This document shows positions 7,198 through 16,559 of a DNA stretch of 17,649 nt, piece by piece (the stretch's first letter is position 1; each line of letters opens with the position of its first letter). The notes under the pieces were generated by a model. It searched no databases and was not told the DNA's origin. It was given only the letters and a program-made list of their open reading frames with translations. Position numbers and translations under genes: made by a program. Source of the stretch: Clostridiales bacterium (GTDB lineage Bacteria > Bacillota > Clostridia > Oscillospirales > Oscillospiraceae); assembly GCA_019415645.1 (NCBI GenBank), contig DXYV01000051.1:1-17649 (forward strand), read 5' to 3'.

Positions 7198-10146
7198 TCA
7201 GATCTCCCTTTCCGCGCTCTTTTTGGGCGCTGTCTTTTTATGTTCGGGTTTGGGCTGGCTTTTCAGCTGCTCCACAACGGACTTCCGTTTTTCCGGCAAC
7301 TCCCGTTGGGGCGGCTGCCGCTGGCCGTTGTTGAGAATGCCGTCGATCATGCCGTAGTCATCCTCCACGGCCATTTCCGCATTTTTCAGCGGGTTGTCCG
7401 GCAGGAAGCCGGGAACCTCGGCAAAGCCGAAGCTGTCGCAGTAGTGACAGGATACCTTGCCGTCCCGCTTGATGGCAACGATGTCGCTGACGCTCATGGA
7501 CGGGTGACGGTAGTCGGCGGGGTGTTCATTGTTGAAGCGGTAAAAAAGCTGTTCGGCAGTATCGCCCTTCAAATCGGAGGGCAGCAGCGGCGCGGTGTAG
7601 ACTAGATCGTAGTTGTCCCGCTGCGCCGTCTGCCCGATGGACTTGAGCCATTCCAGCCCCTCATAGCGGATGTCCCGCAACTCGTCGGTGTGCTTCACCT
7701 GATAAATAGCGAAGCAGTCGCCCTTGTGATCGAGGAACGCCTGCTCCCGTTCCTGCTGGTGGTCCATGCGCTCCTTGACCTGAGCATCGAAAGCCGGGCT
7801 TTCCTCCCATTCCTCGCGGGTGACGGCGAAGATCCCGTCGTAGGCGTCCAGGTCGGTGGTATCAAAAGCCATCGCCGGATTCTCACCCTGCTGGACGATA
7901 TAAACGGTCAGGTCGCGCTCCATCAGCTCATAGGCCCGCTCTTTGGAGAGGGGCAGAAGGTCCCCGTCCAGATAGCCGCTCTTTTCCAAATCGTCCTGGG
8001 TCAGCGTGGGGTCCGGCATGGGGTACTCGTCCAGGTGCTGCTCCGGGGCGTCCGGCAGCATGGTAGTTTCCGGGGCGGCGGCCTGGGCCGCTGCCTGCAT
8101 CTGCTGGACAGCCGCCTCCTGCAAAGTTTCGATCATGGACAGCGGCGCATACTGAATGGATTGGCCGCCCATGTCGTGCATCTCGCAGATTTTCAGCGCG
8201 GCGGTGGACAGGGGCAGCTCCGGGGCGTCCAGCTGGCCGCCGTCCAATGCCCGCATTGTGCCCTTGTCGTAGATAGTGTAGTCATAACCGCCGTCACAGG
8301 GCTGGACGTGGAGGTACAGCCGTCCGTCCAACTCATAGAGCTTTTCCGCCTGCGCCTGGGCCTTGACCTGCTCAGCCGTCATACTGCCATCTTGAAGGGC
8401 GTTGTGCAGTTTTACACACTCGTCATAGGTTCCCGCATAAAGTACCTCTCCGGGGATAAGGGATAAATCATCCGCAACGGTATATTCCTGGATATAGGTA
8501 CTGTCTGCCGGTGAGGTACGCTCAAAATTGCTGTGGAGCTTGTAAGCATGGCGGGCGGGAGCCTGCATGGGGACCTCCGCCTCCGATGCGGCTTCCTGCT
8601 GCGGCACTGTCTGTTCCGACTGGGCGGCCAGGTCAATACCGCGCTCCTTGCAGATAACCTTATAGTGCCGGTCAATGTCCGCGATCAGTTCCCCGGCCGC
8701 CTTGTTGATGGTCTCCAGACTGGCCCGCAGCTCCGGTAGCTCCTTACCCTGGCTCCAGTTGGCGATGTAGCCGAAGCTGTTCTCGCCGGTCTGGATACCG
8801 TAATACTGGCAGACGGCATAGGAAATGCTCTCGGCCTCCACCTCCTCGGTGTTGCGGTCTTTCTTCTTGGGCGGCTCCTTATCACCGGCCCTGGCCGCTT
8901 CCTCCTGGGCCTTGGCGTAGTTGTGCAGCTTGCTGTGGGCGATCTCATGGACGGCGGCGGAAACGGTCTGCACCTCGCTCATGCCTGCCCGGATGGCGAT
9001 GCGCTGCTGGTCCGGCGAGAAATACCCGTCCATGTTGGCGGCCATCGGCTCCACGGAGAGCGGCACCGGCGCGGACCGGCGCAGGGCCTCCATGAAAGCC
9101 TCGTAGTTCTGGACATTCCCGGACAGGGAGGACGCCAGCTCCGGCAGGGGCTTGCCGTCCGTCTGGCTCACATCAAACACCTTCACCGGGCGGAACATGG
9201 GGATCTCAACTTCCCGTTCCTCCATGACCGCCTTGCCCTCTGCATCCAGGATGGGGGCTTTGGTGTCCGGGTCCAACTTCTGTTCCTCGATCTTTTTCTT
9301 GAACGGCGTTGGCGCGATGATGGTAATACCATGCTCACCCTTTTTCACATGGCGCTCAAACTGATTTTTCCACTTGTTATATCCGGCTACCAGCGTGGCG
9401 TCCGGCTTCTGCATATAGATGAGCATGGTGTTGTTGACGGAATAGCGGTGGAACCGGGACATCACAGACAGGTAGCGCATATACTTTTCGCTCTCGAACA
9501 ACTCCTTGATGCCCTGTTCAATGCCCGCCGTGATTTGCTGCAACCGTTCCCGGTTGGTGGGTTTGTCAGCCATGATGTTCACTCTCCCTTCTATGGCCGA
9601 AATTTCAGCGGTGTGTTCTGCGATCCACTGGTCCTGTTCCTCGGTGCTGCTGTCGAGAAAGGTGTCCAGCAGATAGCCCATGTAGTCTTTTTTTTGGACG
9701 GCCTCCAAAAAGCGCGGGTGCGGGTCCTCGTCCGCCGTCTTGGGGGAATAGTCGGCCTCCCATTTTCGGAGCAAGTGATAGTAGTCCGTCAGGACGCGCC
9801 AGCCGTGTTCTCGTTTTTCTTTCCGCACCTGCGCCTCGGTTTTCTGCCGGACATAACTTCGCCGGATCGGGGCCTTGCTGTCATAAGAAAGGCCAAAATC
9901 CTGGGCCAGCTTTTCAGCGGCCCCCTTGGGGGACAGGTCATAGAGCCGGGCGGTGAAGTCGATCACATCGCCGTCTGCGCCGCAGCCAAAACAGTGGAAA
10001 CGGGTGTCCACCTTCATGCTGGGGTGGCGGTCATCGTGGAAGGGACAGCAGGCCATGCCGCCGCGCCCCACCGCGATGCCGTAAAGCTCCGCCGCCTCTC
10101 TGGCGGTGACGGACTGTTTTACGACTTCAAAGACGCTCTCGCCCAT
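7198..10146 (-). CDS. CHC2 zinc finger - ArdC-like - zinc peptidase motif - YodL-like fusion protein
   Basis: This protein of 982 residues has several parts. Residues 33-65 form a DnaG-type CHC2 zinc finger (C34, H37, C52, C55). Residues about 198-280 are an ArdC N-terminal, ssDNA-binding-like domain (NNTMLIYMQKPDATLVAGYN). HEIAH at 400-404 with downstream acidic EEVEAES is a zinc metallopeptidase motif of the kind found in ArdC C-terminal domains. Residues about 809-917 look like a YodL domain (DSFGFAEVPGF), followed by a short DUF4316-like segment (NAEMAVEDDYGMIDGI) and a basic tail. ArdC proteins protect incoming DNA against restriction; CHC2 fingers occur in primases, but no TOPRIM primase catalytic domain is visible. 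An internal ATG at 9573 (MADKPTNRERL) with its own AAGGGAG could give a shorter product. The first start has only a weak site and lies 2 bases after the previous stop, which suggests coupling. Confidence 0.9.
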   Translation of the reverse strand: MGESVFEVVKQSVTAREAAELYGIAVGRGGMACCPFHDDRHPSMKVDTRFHCFGCGADGDVIDFTARLYDLSPKGAAEKLAQDFGLSYDSKAPIRRSYVRQKTEAQVRKEKREHGWRVLTDYYHLLRKWEADYSPKTADEDPHPRFLEAVQKKDYMGYLLDTFLDSSTEEQDQWIAEHTAEISAIEGRVNIMADKPTNRERLQQITAGIEQGIKELFESEKYMRYLSVMSRFHRYSVNNTMLIYMQKPDATLVAGYNKWKNQFERHVKKGEHGITIIAPTPFKKKIEEQKLDPDTKAPILDAEGKAVMEEREVEIPMFRPVKVFDVSQTDGKPLPELASSLSGNVQNYEAFMEALRRSAPVPLSVEPMAANMDGYFSPDQQRIAIRAGMSEVQTVSAAVHEIAHSKLHNYAKAQEEAARAGDKEPPKKKDRNTEEVEAESISYAVCQYYGIQTGENSFGYIANWSQGKELPELRASLETINKAAGELIADIDRHYKVICKERGIDLAAQSEQTVPQQEAASEAEVPMQAPARHAYKLHSNFERTSPADSTYIQEYTVADDLSLIPGEVLYAGTYDECVKLHNALQDGSMTAEQVKAQAQAEKLYELDGRLYLHVQPCDGGYDYTIYDKGTMRALDGGQLDAPELPLSTAALKICEMHDMGGQSIQYAPLSMIETLQEAAVQQMQAAAQAAAPETTMLPDAPEQHLDEYPMPDPTLTQDDLEKSGYLDGDLLPLSKERAYELMERDLTVYIVQQGENPAMAFDTTDLDAYDGIFAVTREEWEESPAFDAQVKERMDHQQEREQAFLDHKGDCFAIYQVKHTDELRDIRYEGLEWLKSIGQTAQRDNYDLVYTAPLLPSDLKGDTAEQLFYRFNNEHPADYRHPSMSVSDIVAIKRDGKVSCHYCDSFGFAEVPGFLPDNPLKNAEMAVEDDYGMIDGILNNGQRQPPQRELPEKRKSVVEQLKSQPKPEHKKTAPKKSAEREI
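9584..9590 (-). promoter_or_regulatory. Possible internal ribosome binding site for a short ArdC-like product
   Basis: AAGGGAG on the minus strand ends 10 bases before an in-frame ATG at 9573 (residue 192 of the fusion). The product would begin MADKPTNRERLQQ, which resembles the start of stand-alone ArdC-like proteins of related elements as I recall them. It is a better match to a ribosome binding site than that of the full-length start. Confidence 0.45.
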
Positions 10147-10148
10147 GC

Positions 10149-10426
10149 TTACTTGCCGCCCGCTTTCGTGACGGGTGGTTTGTACCCGGCGGCCTTGGCC
10201 CGTTCGCTGGCGGCCTTGCGGCGCTCGGCGCTGTACGGCTCCCGCACCGATACGCAGCGTTTGGGCACCGTAAAGGTCTGACGGTCCTTTTTCACGATCT
10301 GGTCCGGGTATTTTTCCGCCAGCCGCCGCAGCTTTTCCAGCAGGCGCGGGTCGTGGGAATAGACCTCGGCGGTGGCCTCGGCCTGGTTGTAGAGGATAAT
10401 CGTTTCCTGTTCATACAAACTCAGTT

Positions 10427-10430
<4 letters not shown>
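10149..10430 (-). CDS. Small basic conserved mobile-element protein, function unknown
   Basis: I do not recognise a named domain in this 93-residue protein. It starts MKLSLYEQETIILYNQAEAT, has a central basic helix, a VPKRCVSVREPYS motif and a Lys/Arg/Ala-rich C-terminal helix. There is no signal peptide or membrane segment, so it is probably cytoplasmic and could bind nucleic acid, which is inference from charge only. Its ATG overlaps the topoisomerase stop as ATGA, and its stop is 2 bases before the CHC2-ArdC start, so it is embedded in a coupled operon between two DNA-acting proteins. The ribosome binding site is weak, consistent with coupling. Confidence 0.75.
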
Positions 10431-12506
<2,076 letters not shown>

Positions 12507-12526
<20 letters not shown>

Positions 12527-13199
12527 CTTCCTCTACCTCCATTTCTTCGTTGGATTTTTTCAGTTTTCTGGAAACGCTGTTGCCATCGTCCAGAAGGCAG
12601 TCATAACCGACGTTGTAATCATAGCGGTACAGCTTTCCCAGCAGGTCGTTGATGATGACACGGCAGGCCAGCAGCACCCGCGTCTTATCCACCTGCATGA
12701 GCTGGTAACGGCGGTAATCGCTGAAATATTCCTCGCGCAGATGTGTCCGGGCGGCGGTTTCCTCCATCAGAATGTCGATCACGTCCTTGTCGCCGTCCTC
12801 TTTCGCGCCCTCGGCATAGTTCAGCATCTCCATCACCATCGGGAAGCTCTGCTCATCCTTCGGGGCTTCCTCTTTGAGATAGCCGATCAAGGCGCAGAAC
12901 AGGAACCGGGCCGCTGTCTGCTCCGGCTCGGTCAGAGCGGAAAGGGTTTCCTGCCCGCTGGGCAGAAGTTTGTTGCAGACAAAATCGTGGACCTCGCCGC
13001 GGAACAAGTGGCGGATGGCGTCGATGGACAGCGCCGGTTTGGAGGTGTCTGTATCGTCCTCCACTTTGTAGATTTCAAATTCTTCTTCGTCTGTCTTTTT
13101 GCGCACCTTGGCGAGCGCCGTGCAAACGATGTCGCCGCCAAAGTAGACGCCGAAGCAGATCAGGTCGAACACAATGAGAAATTGGATAAAATAATTCAT
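12507..13199 (-). CDS. Membrane-anchored protein resembling the VirD4 all-alpha domain, no ATPase
   Basis: The protein has 230 residues. The start MNYFIQFLIVF has AAGGAG 9 bases upstream and an ATGA overlap with the preceding gene; the ATG at 13226 would add nine residues and lacks this support. Residues about 4-26 form one membrane segment followed by VRKK, which suggests a cytoplasmic C-terminus. The central part (FLFCALIGYLKEEAPKDEQS, then FPMVMEMLNYAE and later EYFSDYRRYQ) resembles the helical domain inserted in TraG/VirD4 coupling proteins of this element type. No Walker A or B motif is present. The resemblance comes from memory of the family and is not an alignment result. It could modulate substrate recruitment to the coupling protein or be a degenerate paralogue. 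The C-terminus is acidic. Confidence 0.78.
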
Positions 13200-13396
13200 T
13201 TTGCTTTTCTCCTTTCGCGCAGCCACGCAGTCAGTTCTTTGTGGCAGAAGCCCACGCAGGGCTGGCCGGGGCGGTAGGTTCCGCAGCCATAGCAGGGGGG
13301 GCCGGGAGATAAAGAGGGAGGACGGGAAGCTGCCTTCCCGCCCTCCGGCCTGCGCGTCATCATGGGTTCATAAGGGCTGTCGGTGAACCGGGTCAT
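13196..13396 (-). CDS. Small Cys-rich protein, function unknown
   Basis: This 66-residue protein has a Pro-rich N-terminal half and a Cys cluster CYGCGTYRPGQPCVGFC (C35, C38, C47, C51), followed by a basic helix ending RERRKAK. Four cysteines as CxxC-x8-CxxxC suggest a small zinc knuckle. No signal peptide is seen, so a cytoplasmic metal- or nucleic-acid-binding role is more likely than disulfides; this is inference. It is supported as a real gene by 4-base overlaps at both ends (ATGA with the DUF4366 gene upstream and with the VirD4-like gene downstream). I do not recognise a named family. Confidence 0.65.
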   Translation of the reverse strand: MTRFTDSPYEPMMTRRPEGGKAASRPPSLSPGPPCYGCGTYRPGQPCVGFCHKELTAWLRERRKAK

Positions 13397-14175
13397 TTGG
13401 CCGGGTTCTCGCTTTCCTCATCGCCGCCCCCGCCGGCGTCCTCCGGCTCGTCAGATTCCTCGGTCTCCCAAGGGTCCTCGTCCTCCTGTTCGGTATCGTC
13501 CTCGCCGTAGTCGTAATCATCCAGGTTGTCGCTGCCCTTGGTCTTGGGCTTCTGCTTGATGAATTTGAAGTAGACCAGCGCACCGATGCCGCCCAGCACA
13601 GCCAGCACCACCAGCAGCATCGCCGGGTTCAGCCCTGCCGGTTCCTGTTCCGGCTCCGGCTCTGTTTCCGGGTCAGGGGTGGGTTCCGGCTCCTGGCCCG
13701 TACACTCTGCCATATTCACGGCGCACACCGGGCAGGCCGTATTCACCGCACCGGCGGCGCACTTTTCCGTGCAGTTGCAGACGGCGGGCGTTTCCTCCGC
13801 CGTCTCGCCGTCCTCCATCAGCGCCTCCAGGTCGGCCTCGTCCACCTGGTTCAAGAAGTGGACGGCGGTCTCCTTGTCCTCGTTGGCGCGGTCAATGAGG
13901 ATGTAAAAATAGTTACCCGCCTTGGTGGTGACGGTGATGAGCTGCTTGTTGCCGCCAAAGTCATCCACCAGGGCGGCGTTGCCCTCCGGGGTCAGGGCGG
14001 GGCTGTCCTCGGTTTCCTCCACCACCACGTTGCTGTCGTTGGTGGCGTCCGCCGCCGGTGTGGCCGTGGGCGCAGGGTCAGTGCCCTGGGCAAAGGCGGT
14101 CACAGAGAAGCCGCCCATCAGCATCAGGCAGGTGCAAAGGGCGGCAAAGGTTCTGAAAATCTTTTTATTCTTCAT
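13393..14175 (-). CDS. DUF4366 / CD1107-like surface membrane protein
   Basis: This 260-residue protein has a signal peptide (MKNKKIFRTF then a hydrophobic core, likely cleaved after AFA at residue 29). An extracellular domain of about 70-125 (GGNKQLITVTTKAGNYFYI) is followed by a Cys cluster (C133, C135, C139, C148, C151, C158), a Pro/Glu/Thr spacer and a membrane segment at about 183-203. The cytoplasmic tail is very acidic: by hand count 23 of the last 46 residues are Asp or Glu. This matches the DUF4366 proteins of the CD1107 family in C. difficile CTn elements, placed next to DUF4315 and the CHAP-type hydrolase. It probably belongs to the transfer complex at the cell envelope. It has AGGAGG 9 bases before its ATG and overlaps the DUF4315 gene by 11 bases. 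Confidence 0.9.
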   Translation of the reverse strand: MKNKKIFRTFAALCTCLMLMGGFSVTAFAQGTDPAPTATPAADATNDSNVVVEETEDSPALTPEGNAALVDDFGGNKQLITVTTKAGNYFYILIDRANEDKETAVHFLNQVDEADLEALMEDGETAEETPAVCNCTEKCAAGAVNTACPVCAVNMAECTGQEPEPTPDPETEPEPEQEPAGLNPAMLLVVLAVLGGIGALVYFKFIKQKPKTKGSDNLDDYDYGEDDTEQEDEDPWETEESDEPEDAGGGGDEESENPAK

Positions 14176-14419
14176 GGGTCATTTCCTCCTGTTCGGGATT
14201 GGCAGAACCCACCGCCCGGCCGGGCACCATGCCGCCAGACAGCATGGCGGACAGCTGGGCCGGGGTCATACGCAGGGCGCGGACCATCTGGACGATCTCC
14301 AGGTTCTCCGCCTCGGTTTTCTGCGCTTCCAGGTCTTTCAGCTTTTCCTGCTGTTCCGCGATCTTCTCGCGGGTTTTGGCGATCTCCTGGTCGATGCGCT
14401 CGATTTTGTTTTTAGCCAT
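14165..14419 (-). CDS. DUF4315 family coiled-coil protein
   Basis: This 84-residue protein has a charged coiled coil over residues about 3-42 (KIERIDQEIAKTREKIAEQQ) followed by a short segment MVRALRMTPAQLSAML, as in DUF4315 proteins of Tn1549/CTn-type elements. The start MAKNKIERI is chosen because AGGAG lies 10 bases upstream; the ATG at 14443 would add eight residues without support. The function is unknown. It sits between the hydrolase and the DUF4366 gene, the usual order in these elements, so a structural role in the transfer apparatus is inferred. Confidence 0.87.
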   Translation of the reverse strand: MAKNKIERIDQEIAKTREKIAEQQEKLKDLEAQKTEAENLEIVQMVRALRMTPAQLSAMLSGGMVPGRAVGSANPEQEEMTHEE

Positions 14420-14452
14420 AGTCAAATCACTCCTATTCTTCATAAAAATTTG

Positions 14453-16186
14453 TCACCAGTTCATCAAGCCGTAGCCCTTGATGCACTCGTAGGTCAGGGA
14501 ATAACTCTTGATTTTGCAGGCGTCGCCGGAATTACCCTCTACGGTGTAAACCCGGCTGCCGTCGGTGCCCACTACGATGCCCACATGGTCGGCGCTGCCA
14601 TCCAAGTCCCAATCGAAGAAGATAGCGTCGCCTGGGGCGATGTTGGCGTAATCCCGCCCGCCCCATTGTCCGTGCGACTGGAACCAGGGGATGCCCTGGG
14701 ACTGGCAGGCGGCAAAGCGCGGCTCGGAAAGGCCCATCTGGCCGTAACACCAGGACACGAAGCAAGCGCACCACTCCACGCGGGAATTAAAGCCGTACCA
14801 GCTCCAATAGGGCTGGCCGCCCACGTTGCCCACCTGGCTTTTGGCGATGTCCACCACCGCCTGATTGCCGGGCCGGGTGCCGTTGACAAACTCCACACCG
14901 GCCAAACTCTCGGAATCGCTGGTGTCGGCGGACCCGCCGCCGAAGATCAGGGGCTTGTTGCCCAGCGTCTGCCGGTACACCTGGTACATTTCCAGCTGAT
15001 CCGGCGTCAGCAGCTCCAACGCCACGGAGGAGATGGGCTTGCTGGTGAGGGTCACATTTAAGATGTAGTAGTTGTAGGGCACTTCCACGTCATACTCGTT
15101 GCCCTCGCTGTCTGTCCGGGTCTCGGTGCGGTAGCGCACCTCCACTTCCTCGGTCAGCGTCAGCTGGTATTGGGCCGCGAAAATGCGTTCCAGCTCCGCC
15201 TGGGCGCTTGCCCGCGTGTAGCCTTGCAGCACAGCGGACAGGTAGGCCGCCAGCTCGTGGGGGTCGTGGCCGATCATATCCAGGTCATAGCGGTACTCGT
15301 CATAGCCGGGGTGGCTGCTCTCGATGTTGTCGATCTCGGCTTGCAGCGCGGCCTCCTTGGCGGCGTAGTTGGCCTCCACCGCCACCAGCTCCGGGTCATC
15401 CGATGGGTAGGTGGTGCCGGAGATCATCGAACCGATGCTCTGCGCCATCATGGAGCAGGAGGACATGGTGTTGAGCAGCAAGCAGACGATTAAAAATAGG
15501 CCCAGGGCGATGCCAAAGCCCTTTTTATGGCGCATCACATAGGCCCCGGCCTGCTGGGCTTTCTCCTTGACCGTCTTGGCCGCTTTGCCGGTCTTTTGGG
15601 CGGCACCGGCGGCGCTCCCGCCGGACTGTGCGGCCCGTTTGGCGGCGGCGTACTGCTTCTTGATCTGCTGTTTCTGCTGCCAGCGGGACAGCGGGTTGCT
15701 GGCTGCCGCAGGGTTTTCATAGACAGACTTCTGGAACAGCGCCTCGATGTTGGCCTTTTCCAGCTTCCGCTCGGCCTGGGCGGCCTTGCGGTAAGGTTTC
15801 AGTTTGTGGCTGCGGTAGCCCTCCCTCGCCAGATGCACGCCGGTCTCTACGGCTTCCTCAGACTTGTGGGCGCTTTCCACGCCCACGTTACCGTCCTCGG
15901 TCTTGCGGATCTCCTGGTGGAGCTTGCCCGCCACTGCGTTGCCCGGCGCGTCCCGCACTGTATGGGACAGTTTGGAGGGCGGCCGGGGCTTATCCTCCAG
16001 CACCAGCTTGGTCGTGACCTTGCCGGTCTTGGGGTCCACCTCGGCCCGTTTGACCTGCTTTTTCGGGATTTTTGCCTGCGCCTTGTCCGCTTTGACGGCG
16101 GCCTTCTCCGCCTTGCGGATGGGCTTTTCCAGCGCCGGGTCCGCCCGTTCTTCCTCCGTGAAGCGCAGGCGCGGTTCCTTAATCAA
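14453..16186 (-). CDS. CD1108-like membrane-anchored CHAP/NlpC-type peptidoglycan hydrolase
   Basis: This 577-residue protein begins with a Lys/Ala-rich basic cytoplasmic region of about 220 residues. One membrane segment follows at about 224-242 (GIALGLFLIVCLLLN). Next is an extracellular domain with a VEVRYRTETR stretch, and then a C-terminal cysteine peptidase/amidase domain: VEWCACFVSWC with catalytic C473, ADHVGIV with H534, and VEGN with N552. It would locally open the cell wall for the conjugation channel, like VirB1-type proteins. I chose a TTG start (reading MIKEPRLRFTEEE) because GGGGGA lies 5 bases upstream, it overlaps the previous stop by 8 bases and it matches how I recall relatives beginning. 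The ATG at 16234 would add 16 residues overlapping the preceding gene. Confidence 0.88.
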   Translation of the reverse strand: MIKEPRLRFTEEERADPALEKPIRKAEKAAVKADKAQAKIPKKQVKRAEVDPKTGKVTTKLVLEDKPRPPSKLSHTVRDAPGNAVAGKLHQEIRKTEDGNVGVESAHKSEEAVETGVHLAREGYRSHKLKPYRKAAQAERKLEKANIEALFQKSVYENPAAASNPLSRWQQKQQIKKQYAAAKRAAQSGGSAAGAAQKTGKAAKTVKEKAQQAGAYVMRHKKGFGIALGLFLIVCLLLNTMSSCSMMAQSIGSMISGTTYPSDDPELVAVEANYAAKEAALQAEIDNIESSHPGYDEYRYDLDMIGHDPHELAAYLSAVLQGYTRASAQAELERIFAAQYQLTLTEEVEVRYRTETRTDSEGNEYDVEVPYNYYILNVTLTSKPISSVALELLTPDQLEMYQVYRQTLGNKPLIFGGGSADTSDSESLAGVEFVNGTRPGNQAVVDIAKSQVGNVGGQPYWSWYGFNSRVEWCACFVSWCYGQMGLSEPRFAACQSQGIPWFQSHGQWGGRDYANIAPGDAIFFDWDLDGSADHVGIVVGTDGSRVYTVEGNSGDACKIKSYSLTYECIKGYGLMNW

Positions 16187-16559
16187 ACCATTCCCCCAGC
16201 ATGAGGGAGGCCGCCATGCTGGAAAGCTCCGCATAGGCCGCCAGCCCCAGCGGACCCACGAAGCGGCACTCGGTCAGGCAGGCGTAGAGCTGGGCCACTA
16301 CGTCGGCCAAAATCTGGACCTCGGTGCCCTCCAGCACAGTCTCACCGGCCTGCCCGCGCTGGACCTTGGCGGCGCACAGAATCTCCACCAGCCGCAGCAG
16401 GCCGGTCTCGCCGGTCTCGGTCAGTTCAGCGGCCTGATCCGCCGCCGTGCGGCACTCGGAAACGGCGTCCGCCATCGCCGTCAGGAGCGCGGTGCGCTGG
16501 GTTTCCAGCGCCCGGTCCAGAAACATCATGTGGTCGTTATGCAGAATTTCGGGTTTCAT
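16179..16559 (-). CDS. Small helical conserved transfer-region protein, function unknown
   Basis: This 126-residue, mainly alpha-helical acidic protein has no signal peptide, clear membrane segment or motif that I recognise. It starts MKPEILHNDHMMFLDRALET and ends SLMLGEWFD. AAGGAGG lies 10 bases before its ATG, and the ATG overlaps the VirB4 stop as ATGA. It sits between VirB4 and the CHAP-type hydrolase, so it is probably a cytoplasmic accessory of the transfer apparatus; this rests on position alone. Confidence 0.78.
   Translation of the reverse strand: MKPEILHNDHMMFLDRALETQRTALLTAMADAVSECRTAADQAAELTETGETGLLRLVEILCAAKVQRGQAGETVLEGTEVQILADVVAQLYACLTECRFVGPLGLAAYAELSSMAASLMLGEWFD
16192..16197 (-). 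promoter_or_regulatory. Ribosome binding site for a TTG start of the hydrolase gene
   Basis: GGGGGA on the minus strand sits 5 bases before the TTG at 16186, inside the end of the preceding gene. It is the main local support for the non-ATG start and suggests translational coupling with the preceding gene. Confidence 0.5.

Noticed and set aside
6122..7357. Plus-strand ORF of 411 residues spanning tnpV, the hairpin and the TTRAP gene
   Set aside because: It crosses several real minus-strand genes and a terminator-like hairpin, has no family features and is a product of high GC content.
8923..10281. Plus-strand ORF of 452 residues opposite the CHC2-ArdC gene
   Set aside because: The minus strand encodes clear CHC2, ArdC and HEIAH motifs here; the plus-strand product has no recognisable domain.
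13922..15061. Plus-strand ORF of 379 residues opposite the hydrolase and DUF4366 genes
   Set aside because: It runs across three well-supported minus-strand genes and shows no domain.
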